A stretch of DNA of 64,000 nt from Nansenia antarctica. Lineage: Eukaryota; Chordata; Actinopteri; Argentiniformes; Microstomatidae. The stretch covers positions 27,762,592 to 27,826,591 of the forward strand of contig OZ022348.1 of NCBI GenBank assembly GCA_963989245.1. The letters are read 5' to 3'. Under the pieces are notes generated by a model. It ran no database searches. It was not told the origin of the DNA and saw only the letters and a program-made list of their open reading frames with translations. The position numbers and the translations under genes are program-made. This document shows positions 1 to 11,659 of this stretch, in pieces; the stretch's first letter is position 1; each line of letters opens with the position of its first letter.

Positions 1-584
1 GTCGCAGCTGTTGGGTAAGGGTTCATAAATCTGCTTGGGTGCACATGGGTGCCCCCCCCCCACCACCGCCACCACCCCTTCAGACCCTTTTCGAAGTTGG
101 TATATTTGGAGCAAAGTAACGCAAGACCCTGGGTTACATTCCCAATAGGCTGGGTAGGGGAGGGGGGTGTAAAAATAAGTAAGGAGGTTTGGGGGGTGGG
201 TGGTGAGGTGGTGGGACTCACCAAGGGATTGAATGGTTCCGATTCTCCATATCCTCGTAGCAGCGCTCTCTCTGTCAGCTAGAATGGTGTGGACTCTCAC
301 AGCAGCCTATGAACTTGATTTGTTCCAATGCAGGTGTATGCTCTGTGCTTTTTATAAAATATCTCTGTTTTTATTAAATACATACATTTGTAATTCAGAT
401 TTTGTTGAATTAATACAAATGTAACCTCTTTGAGATCACTACTGTTGGGGATATCCATTGCAGAAAGTAGCTACAAAGGGGTGGAAATCTGTTTGAAATT
501 AGTGACATCTTGCGACACGTCAAATCAATCAACTACCTTGCCAGGACGGAGCTCCCAAAAAACAATTCAGTTATTCCTTCAGGG

Positions 585-705
585 GGGTATTCCATCAATG
601 TCGCTAAAGGAAATCTTTGGTAGGTCTTGTAAGACCTATCAAAATAAGACTGGATCTTTTGGTAGGTCTCACAAGACTTTCCTTTAGCAACGTTAATGGA
701 ATAAG
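585..705. mobile_element. Hairpin MITE, copy 1
   Basis: Begins GGGGTATTCCATCAATGTCG and ends with the inverted AACGTTAATGGAATA; TAAAGGAAA pairs with TTTCCTTTA. An inner TAGGTCT..AGACCTA palindrome is present. Confidence 0.7.
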
Positions 706-775
706 TCTTCTTCCATTTTCTTCAATGTTGCAAGCTAGCATACAAAACAACTCTCTGCAAAATGGTCCTACCCGT

Positions 776-935
776 GGGGTATTCCATCAATGTCGCTAAA
801 GGAAAATCCAGGCTTATGTTTTGATAACTCTCACAAGAGTTATCAAAATAAGCCTGAATTATTTTTGATAAGTCTCGTTAGACATATCAGAATAAGCCTG
901 GATTTTCCTTTAGTGGCGTTGATGGAATACCCCCC
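776..935. mobile_element. Hairpin MITE, copy 2
   Basis: GGGGTATTCCATCAATGTCG at the left and GGCGTTGATGGAATACCCC at the right are inverted; CCAGGCTTAT pairs with ATAAGCCTGG inside. It is about 70 bp from copy 1, in the same orientation. Confidence 0.78.
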
Positions 936-1300
936 TGGTCGGAACAGACGACGTACATAACAACAAAGCATCAACTCTTCTGGCGTGTTGGGGGAGGGTC
1001 TTGGAATGTAACGTCCAATGAAACTGCGAGCGCGTTCTCCCATCGCTCGGTCCAGTTCATCCAAACCAGACTGGCTAATCTAAACATTCTCCTGGTGTGA
1101 GAACCAAATGATCTGGAGGTATGGCTACGCAAGTCAACACAGAGGTAATGAATGGGTTTCAGCACTGATTCTGTAAGTCCACGTGAGACAAGGTCCAATG
1201 AGGGTTTTGTTTTTTGATCCAGATGAAATGAACATTGGCAATGTTGACATGAGAGGATGAAATGAGAAACAAAATATGCGATATTCAGCCTAAGAAGGAA
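936..1300. other. Intergenic, nothing recognised
   Basis: Short overlapping minus-strand frames (843-1198) show no family motifs I recognise and no start or splice context. No gene is called. Confidence 0.4.
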
Positions 1301-1317
1301 AGGGATTATTTAAACTT

Positions 1318-1345
1318 TTTATTTAAAGTATTTACATTTTTTATT
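1318..1345 (-). promoter_or_regulatory. Candidate tmod4 polyadenylation signals
   Basis: Two minus-strand AATAAA hexamers lie at 1345-1340 and 1323-1318, about 390-410 nt after the tropomodulin stop codon. They would give a 3' UTR of roughly 400 nt. No transcript support is available here. Confidence 0.45.
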
Positions 1346-1730
1346 CTCATCCTATATATAGCACCATATTAAAGATATGCATGAATGAAGGTGTTCAGTT
1401 GTAATTTTAGGATGTTTGTCATTGCACACTCTAGAAGCATAAAAGACACTTCACATTGCAGTGACATGTACATGCCTTTATGATGAATTCAATGGTCTAC
1501 AAAAAGCTGTTTGTGGTTAATGAAATGAAATGCTTTGACACAGACGAAAGGATTACGTGGTTTCCTCCCCACGTGGTTAACCCGGCCCTGTGAGGACACA
1601 CAGTGAGGTGGTAAAAGGTTTGTTGCGCCTCATTGCCAAAGCTAGCAGGGGGCCGTCAATGGCAGTCTTCTGCAGTCAGTAGTTCTATGGGGGCTGAATG
1701 GGCAGGCGAGCGAGAGGGTCATCTCTCCTC

Positions 1731-4700
1731 TCATCTTAGCCTCTGTTGGCGAACTGGATGGGAAAAGAGAAAAGGAGGCGGTCAGCAGGTGAAAAGGAGG
1801 CGGTCAGCAGGTGAAAAGGAGGGGGGTCAGCAGGTGAAAATGGGGGGGGTCAGCAGGTGAAAAGGAAGAGTTCAGGTAGGTGAGAGAACATTGGTAGTGG
1901 TCATCAAAGAGCTTTGATACTTCACTAACAAATGATGCATATACTGTATATATATATTAATATTCCATTCAGCTGACGCTTTTAGCAACTTAAACTGCAG
2001 TGAGTGTATACATTTTTCAGTACAGTATATATGGTCCCAGCAGGAATCGAACCCACAACCTAAGGGTTCTTGGCACCTTGCGCCATGCTCTACCAACTGA
2101 GCCACAGAGAGCCACGTGCATGGTCACATGCAGAATACCAAGGGCCACTGACATCAACTGGAAATAGCTTGTAGGACAGGTGTTACGACAGGACTTCTAA
2201 CAATGTTATAAAGGTTATAAACAATAACCCTTACTGGAAAAGGGCTAAAAGCTTTCAATAATTTCGAATTGACATTGCCAAAAGTGTAACAGTAGAACCC
2301 AAGCCCCTATACCAAAGGCATAGCTGAGAATGAGAAAGGAATGGATAGGTAAATCCGAAACGGATAGAATTATACTTTCGGCTTTGGAAATGACGACAGA
2401 TCCTATGGTCCGGTCTTTAGTGTGTAAAACTCTGTGCTGAAGACACCGAAATGCGTCCACAGTGACTATGCTGATCATGCATTAAACCATCATTTATTTT
2501 TGGATTTGAGAGTGCAAGCCGTATTATTGACTTATTGAAATAATTCTATCTTGCCTTTTCGAGCCCAAGATGGCGCTACAACCGCATTGTTTACACCTAT
2601 CTGATTCTTCCAGATCTATTGTAGGGACTGGGGTCTATTGTAGGGATTAGGGGTCTATTGTAGGGGCTAGGGGTCAATAGGTAATTCAGATTCAACTTCA
2701 ATGTGAAAATGTGAAACTTTCTTTTTTAATATTTAATTGTAATGTATTATGTTGTTTTTTATGCTGCTTTCTTGGCCACGTCTCTCTCGGAAAAAATATT
2801 TTTAATCTCAATGAGACTTAACCTGGCTAAATAAAGGTCAGAAAAAAGGAACAATAAGAAAGAACATGTGCATTCGCTAGAGACTCACGGAGGTCGTTGT
2901 TCCTGGTGATGGCGATGGCGGCGCGGGCCCGAGGCCCCTGCTGGGTGAAGTGGTAACCGATCTTTATGATGCTGGAGTTGCTCTCCAACATTTTGGCTAT
3001 CTCCATCTCCAATGAGTCTCCCAGCTTCTGTCTCTGTAGGACGAGGGATCGAGGGGGTCAATTTCATGATTTGAATGACAAAACAGCCTACCGTAAACAA
3101 CATGCTGTAGTCGGACATGGATGGGTAGGTTTAACAGCGATGTCTTGCATTTTGGGGATTGGAACTAATTGGAATAATGGCTTGGCTGGGGGTGCTGAAT
3201 GAATAGGTTTGAAAGTGAATTTGAGTCTGACCTGGTTGTCGATCTTGATCTCTATCAGTGTTTTGTTCTTGCCCAGGGCCTTGACGATGGCCATCATGCC
3301 CTCACAGGTGATGAAGTTGGACTCGATGTTGAGACTCACCAGGCTGGTGTTCTTCTCCAGCATCTCAGCAACAGCCTGGTGTAAATACAACCACATAAAC
3401 GTAACCACACAGGACACAGGACAGGACGAACGTTTGAGCTCTAGTTAGGGAGGCAAGAAGGCCAAAAAAAACTGACAATTGCAAAAAAAATCAATTCAAC
3501 GACTGTCAATATCTGGATTTGATTGGATGGGGAAAAAAGGTGTTTAAACGTGATCCCAACACAATCTAACATCTATGTACCTGAAGAAAAAAAATCCATC
3601 CAGATTGAAAAGAAACTGTCTACTACAGGAGGACCAGCGTTAGGAAGGACCGATGCCGTAAGGCCTCGGGGAGAAACAGAGAGGGCAGGCCCAGCCCGTG
3701 GGCTTTAGTGGCCCTAAGCAAGATTAAGATTGTGCCCCCCCTCCACCCCCTTGATTGACAGATATTTCGTCAACGGGGGAGGGGGGAGGGGCTGCTAGCG
3801 GACTTCTTTCATTGTCGGTTTTTTCGTTGACAGGGGTAGCAGAGTTTTTGATTGACAGGAGGTAGCCCCCCACCCCCCCACCCCCCAAAGTGTGGCCTCC
3901 CTCTAGCGGTTGTGGCCCTAAGCGAACCACATAGACTGCTTATGCCAGCGGCCGGCCCTGAGGCGGGGTACTCACCACCGCCACGGGGTCGTTGCTTCGG
4001 GTAGCAGCGATGCTCAGAGTCTCCACGGAAGAGTTGCCCTTCATCGCCTGGAAGATCTCCTTCAGCGTCGGGATGGGAATGTCCTACAGAAGACACAGGG
4101 AGATAAAGCGTCATTCACACTTCACGCTACACTATCTCTTACCATAGCTGAAATAGTAAACCCAGTACGGTCTTGGTTGTTTTACAAACATTTAGTTGTG
4201 TGTGTGTTAGGCAACACGAGGGCTTCTCGCACAGATGATTGAGAAGACTGCCCAGTGCCTACCGAGGCATTTAAAGCTGAAGGGGAGGCTGGTGTGGCAC
4301 ATTAGCTCAGGGTTGCCAACTTTGGGTACCTGGCTGCAGATTGTTTTTGGTAGCCGTAGTAGTTGTTTTTGGAGAACATTTCAGGAGTTGACGGGGGGGG
4401 CGGGGGGGTATGGCTGCTAGTGGAGAAAATCGTCGGGTGGGGGGGTGAACGTTTGCCTGTTTTCATCTCTGTTGCTGTCGGAGAGTTTTGACGTGAGAAT
4501 AGTTTTGTCAATGTGAGAGCTTGAGTCTGAAGGTCAAAGTGTGAGAATCACGCCAGAAACATGAGAAGTGGCAACCCTGCATTAGCTTGTGTGCAATTAG
4601 CATGTAGCATAATGTGCTACTGGCTTCACCTTGATGTTGTTGAGGTTGACGTCAGTCAGGCCGCTATCGTTGCTCTGGATCATTTTGAGGGTGTCCTCTA

Positions 4701-6445
4701 CGTTTGTGTCGTTGGGGGGCTCATCTGGGAAGATCTTGAATGCATCTGGCTTTACGACGCCTACGCACATACACACGCACACACACACACAATCACGGGT
4801 TATGGTACTGCGTTGATAAATTCATTTATAGAGAAAAGCATTCAGTTCCAGCCAGCCATTAAATCATATCTAAATAAATTGATATTTAAGTGATGAAGAA
4901 CCTATGTACAGTATATATACAGTACTGAAGCTATTTGATATACTTTTGATATACAGTAGTAGTGAGTGTCATTCCTCTATGTACATTTTGTAAAGTTGAC
5001 CGTGATCAGCTTGTCAAAGTTGCATGCTGTTTCAGTCCTTTTCTTTGAACGGGAACAAACACTGAACAAATGATCTGATCTAATGTACAACCCATCATAT
5101 AGGGGCGGCTGTGGCTCAGGAGGTAAAGCCGGCGTCTAATCGGCGTTTCGAACACCCGGCTGGCCACATGTCGAGGTACCCTCGGGCAAGACACTGAACC
5201 CCAAATTGCTCCCAAAAAAGTTAGCGGGTGCCGGCGCCTTGCATGGTAGCTTGCCGACCATTGGTGTGGGAATGTGTGTGTGAATGGGTGAATTAGAGGC
5301 CATTGTAAAGCGCTTTGGAATAAGGCGCTGTATAAGTGCAGGCCATGTATACGTACTGTTGATGCCCTCTGTGTTAGCGATGGTGTGTATAAGTGCAGTC
5401 CATGTATACGTACTGTTGATGCCCTCTGTGTTAGCCATGTATACGTACTGTTGATGCCCTCTGTGTTAGCGATGGTGCCGGTGCAGCCCAGGGCATCGTA
5501 GTACTGCTTGTTGCTCATCAGCGTGTACATTCCCAGGATGGCTGTAGAAACAGACAGAACAATGTGAAACAGTCTGGAACATTCTGGAACAGTTGGATCA
5601 GACATTTGTGACAGCAGCTGGTGAAAGCGGGGACACGTCGGCAACCAGTCAAAAATGTTCTCTGACTTTTATTCAGAAAAATGTAAATACATTTGTTGAA
5701 AATCAATGACACACTTGTTAGTCAACAACAAAGTTGAAATGTATTTACATTTTTGGGAATAAAAGTCTGAACATTCTGACTTGTTCCCGCTTTCACCAGC
5801 TGCTGTCATATTTGGCCCATATTTCAGTAACAACTTGTGTGTTTTAGGACATACCGTCCTACAGAAAGACTGGTTGTTGGTCGTGATTTGCTGCATTCAA
5901 GGACAGTAATGCTGAATGCTTTAATATCTTTGGCTGCAGTGTACTGTAGTTGTTCATTCGGTGACATGACATCGCTCAAATACATGAGAGTAAAGCATGC
6001 ATATCAGATTTCTTCAATTAAACAGAATTGATTATGTCTGTCATGGCAGGGATCTAAGTCATTAACCAAACAGCTATTTATTACTGAAATGGATCAACTA
6101 TGACTCAAATTAAAGTTCAGGTGACTACAATGCTTTATGAGAGCTGTTTTGATAGGTGTCTCCAACTATTCTGTAATAACATGAACTCTAGACCTAGGCC
6201 CCAATTCACATGTTGAGTCTACACATCTATTATTGCTGCGATGAAAGAAGAATCATCCTGGAAGTTTGTTGTCTGCAATTGATTGGGGCCTTAGTGGATC
6301 CATTCTAAAACGACTGCGCCCTTGCCTATAGTACACTGTGGAGTACTTTAAACTGTTCAACAAAAAGCTCTAGGTATATGTTATGCATTTGTGTCTGCTT
6401 TACCAGATAAAGATATTGTTGCCTGTCCTCAAGTCCAGAGAGAAG

Positions 6446-6509
<64 letters not shown>

Positions 6510-7318
6510 TGGGTCACTGTCCCTAATCTCATTGTCTCCAGGCCCTAAGGACGTTAGACATTCGGACATTTATGCAAGCAATGCAGACACACCAAAGCCC
6601 AATGTTATTCTTGCTGATAATAGGCCAACACATAGCACATGACATGGTAACTGCCATGACATGTTAACATGTGTGTTTGATACCGTTCCTCATTCCATTC
6701 CACGCATTACAATGAGCCCGTCCTCCCATTTCTACCTCCACCAGCCTCCCCTGGTCTCGGTGCATATAATACACACAGAGGACACTCTCTCATCCAGTGA
6801 AACCATGCCCAGGGGGAAATTCCCACTATGCGTATGCAAATTAATGCTGCTAAGCGAATCTAATTTTCCAATACGGGACACAGTCCCAATAAGCACCTAT
6901 AAAATATATACAATCAGTAGGTAATTTGTGTTGCTGTATTGCTTCAAATCACCAGCAGAGGGCAGCACTCTGAATGCCTCCCTTCCTCTTATATTACGTC
7001 CGCCCCATCTCCACCAAAGTGTGTCACACATCAACTGCTGTGACAGCAAACCCCCTGCAACCCCCCTGCCGTGAGAGACAGCTGCTTGGGGGGCTCCAAC
7101 GCGCCGCAAAGCCAACGTCACCCGAACCCCGACCTTCGACCCCACACTGCAATGTCTACATTGGCCTTACAGTAACTAGCTTGCCTCGCCCAATAACCCC
7201 CCCAAAAATCCCAAAATGCCAGTTTGTTGATATTTAATAAAAAAATAAACACCAATTAAATCTCTACAGAGGTCCTGCCCCCTCATTCCTCCCTCCCTCG
7301 CTATGCTATTGTGGATTC

Positions 7319-7399
<81 letters not shown>

Positions 7400-8220
7400 A
7401 AATGGAGAAGAAAAAAAAACGAAACAAAAGACTGACAGAGGCTAAAGAAGGTTTAATCCTCATTTGGACTGCCTCCAGGGTTAAAACTGTGTTCTCAATG
7501 AGAGGCCACTGACAGGATAATCTATGTGGACACACGGCCCAGACTCCCCCACGGTCTCCCCCCCACCGCCACCTTCCGGATGCCTATGCTTGCTTTGCCG
7601 TTAATGGAAAAGCTTTGCAGGTTTGTGCCGGTTAGGAAGCCTGCCTGGAGGACTGCCTCAGCCTCCCTCTGGACCACTCGCTGGTGGATGGGTAGGAATG
7701 GTAACAGGGTGGATGGGTATGAATGGTAACAGGGTGGATGGGTATGAATGGTAACAGGGTGGATGGGTAGGAATGGTAACAGGGTGGATGGGTATGAATG
7801 GTAACAGGGTGGATGGTTATGAATGGTAACAGGGTGGACGGGTATGAATGGTAACAGGGTGGACGGGTATGAATGGTAACAGGGTGGACGGGTATGAATG
7901 GTAACAGGGTGGACGGGTATGAATGGTAACAGGGTGGACGGGTATGAATGGTAACAGGGTGGACGGGTATGAATGGTAACAGGGTGGATGGGTATGAATG
8001 GTAACAGGGTGGATGGGTATGAATGGTAACAGGGTGGACGGGTATGAATGGTAACAGGGTGGATGGGTATGAATGGTAACAGGGTGGATGGGTATGAATG
8101 GTAACAGGGTGGGGGGGGTTGCTGTCATCCCTGAAGTGAAATTTAGAGGGAGGAATGGGCCCTATTTTGGAAGATGAGTGCAGGATTCGAACTTTACTCC
8201 AAGTTAGTTAGTTAGTGAGT

Positions 8221-8264
<44 letters not shown>

Positions 8265-11200
8265 ATTAGACTTATATAGCGCTTTTCTAGACACTTAACA
8301 AACTGAAAAGATCAAGTAGTAATAATAAAAAGAAACAAAAGGTAAATAGAAGAAAGTATAGGGGCCTAATTGAGGTAGTGCTGGGGACACATGGGAAGGG
8401 GAGGGGGAGAGGGTTAACTGGTGAAGGCAAGCTTGAAGAGGTGGGTTTTGAGGGCCTGTTTAAATGTTGGCAGGGTGTTGGCCTGTCTGATGTGGTTGGG
8501 GAGGGCGTTCCAGAGGGACGGGGCTGCGGCTGAAAAGGCCCTATCGCCCCAAAAAATGCCCTATCACCAAGATAAGTGCAGGATTCGAACTTTACTCGAA
8601 GTTAGTTAGTTAGTGAGTTATAATCTGAATGTACTATGTAGATTGGTATGCCCATAGTTGGTTTGCTCAGAGGGGGCTGCCTCCTTGACTGACACATATA
8701 AACTAGGAGTTAAACATACCGTTGCGCTATTTGTGTGAAATCCACGAATGACAAATTGAACTATAAATACTCCTCTGTGTTGTTGTTTTTGAAAATACTG
8801 GCATCGGACTAATTCTGTGGATGTACTTAATGATGACGAGGTCCTTGTTAGGAGTTGTTGTTACCATGTGAAACAACCCACAAAGAACTAGCGTGGATAA
8901 CACGAGACAAACACATCAAAGGGAAACACCAAAAACGGACGTTCAAGCTAAAAATAAATACATCGATTCACTCTACGGGGGCGGGGGGGGGGGGGGGGGG
9001 GGATGTAGTCCCAATATTGTAGTTTTTAATGTCTCCCTCTTGTTTGTTGTAAATGGATACAGCCGAGCCTAGTATCAGTACCCAACAGGCAAGTCTTTGA
9101 CCCCCCCCTCCCTCCCTCCCTCCCTCCCTCACCCAATCTCTCTTTCCACTCCTCCCTTATTTTGGTGTCCCTTGCCCAGCTTATTTTTGTGCTGCTGAGC
9201 AGAGGGAATTGGAGCCTAACCATGTCATGACCCACATCCCATAGCTCCCCTTGTCTGTATGTGAGGGAGCAGGTCTATGAGGATGCAGAGGCACAACAAC
9301 ACGGACCTACGAGCAGTGGAGCAAATCACAGGCCTGCATGAACACAATGGATTAAATGCCGGCCAGTAAAACAATGCAGGAACAGTTTGGGGCTGTCATG
9401 CCAAATAGTGTCCGGGTGATGTAATGTCAGGTCCGACGCGTTGCTATGCCAACGCGTGCATTCCGGACATTCCTGAGCAAACTCTCAAAACGCTCATTGT
9501 TTCTACACGCTATGCTAATGTTACTATGCTAATGTTACCCAGTTGGCTAGTTAACCGATGTGGCAGACAAACCCACATCACCCACATCACACCACCATCA
9601 GCCAAAGTAGTGGTAAATATAACTGGATACTACTTTGTTTGCAATCATGGCTAGCTAGCTAGCTTACTTACTTACTTATTATACGTACATTTGGGAGAGT
9701 AATAGTTCAGACAAATCTGACTGGCATGCTGATAGATGATAGTAAATAGGTGGTTAGTGGTAGTGATGTGGGTTTGTTTGCTAAACTAGCCAACTCGGTA
9801 ACATTAGGGTAGCGAATTACTTGTGAAATTAGCATGCCGGCATGCTAGAGTCGGGCATAGCAACGAACGCGTCATGGCATTTGGAAGACCGGATTAATTT
9901 TGGCATCCTGACAGCATTTTGCATGACAGGGCCACAACATAGTATGTCACAATGGGACAGTATGAACCTTTCGCCTACATCACAATACAGGATTCTGCCA
10001 CAATTGAAACAGCATGAGCCTATGTATGATGTCATAGTGGGGAACAATAGCCTACAATTCAATGTATTAAGTTATCACAACAATTATGAGGTTCCATCAC
10101 AGTGGAACATTGTAGACCTACTGTATTTCACAGCCTCAGCCTGCATGATCATAAGTATGATCATGCCCTACATCACAGTGAAACAGTGTGTTTCTAGATT
10201 CTAGTAGAACAGTGTGGGTCACAATGAAATTGTATATTCAAAGAGGAACATTAAAGGCAACATGCAAGGAACCCAAAACCTGACTGGTGCGCATTTAAAA
10301 TGTGCATTTTATTGATTAATTTAACCTTTATTTAACTAGAACAGCGCGAGTAAATACACATTTTATATCTTTGCAATCAAGTTTCAGGACCCTCCTTTCA
10401 TGACTTTTCTTAGATATGTGCGTTCTACCACCCAGTATCCTTACATTTTCAAAATCACATCAGGATAAGCTAGTATAAAGCTATTTTGCCGCTTTTCTGT
10501 GTAGGAGGCAGGCTAATTTACAAGACGGCCAGCTAGTGGTCGTTGTGTGTAAGTAGCAGATTTCCATTGTAAAGACTATGCTCATTTGACCCCCGAGGCG
10601 GCTCAAATAGTAGGTACAATAGGCACGGCTGTTCTAGTGTTAACCAGGAGGCCCCTTGAGATTAAAATCTCTTTTTAGAGAGACCTGGCCAAGAAAGCAC
10701 ACCAGTACAGATACAAGCTACAAAATTGGCGAATAAAACATAATAAATAACAGGCAAGAGATAAATATCTAACAACCAAGAGATATTTATAAAATAAATA
10801 TTATAAAATGCAATTTATCAATAAAAAAAAGACCACATATTAGGATTGCTAACTTTTTTTTTGCTAAGCAGGAATGCCTTGAGAGAGGACGGTTGTTATT
10901 AAAGTTGCTGGGATCTCCCTCCTTACATTGGCCCCCCCCTTCCGCTCTTTGGGAACGGTGCCAGAGAGAATTGTCATGTTGAAAATATGAAGCTATTAGA
11001 AAAGGGAAAGAGTGCTACAGGGGACACAGATCAACCATGTGAACCCCTGTAGACGTTTTAAGTAACGTACATTTTACACAAAACATCAAACACTTCCCTG
11101 GTAGAAACACAACGGATGGAGGATTTAGTGTCATAGCCAGCCAGCGGGGGGCTATCAGGCTTTCAGCAGGTTTCCTGTGTCTGAACAAGAAACCTAGCCA

Positions 11201-11593
11201 GGGTATCTCTCTGATCTGGGCTATTTACATCTGCGTTTCTTTCATATGAAAGCCTGCAGAGATAAAATGTTGGTTGAAGACATTTCTTATTTATTTTTTA
11301 TCTGTAATGATGCTAGAATTGTATAACTCTCGTTGAGGTAGAGTGGGAGAGAGCTATTGCGCTTCAGGGATTTAACCTCATCCAAAATGTAGTTGGGTCA
11401 CCGCCAAAAAATCTGAGACAGTGTTTGGATAGTAACTTGATTTTAGCCTTGCTAAACTGTTGGGGAGAGCATGTGCTTACTGTACTGGACAGTACTGGTG
11501 GGCGAGCAGTACCCTAGAGATGTGAGAGATGTGTGTGTGTGACACAAACAAAAACACAACAGAGAGTGCATATCTCTGAGTGTGTCGTCTCTC

Positions 11594-11659
<66 letters not shown>

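Noticed and set aside
5006..5644. 212-codon minus-strand frame overlapping tmod4 exon 4
   Set aside because: It reads exon 4 sequence in the wrong frame and then the SINE; only 5449-5541 is supported as coding.
9842..10204. 120-codon plus-strand frame
   Set aside because: No recognisable family or domain; AT-rich composition typical of noncoding DNA.
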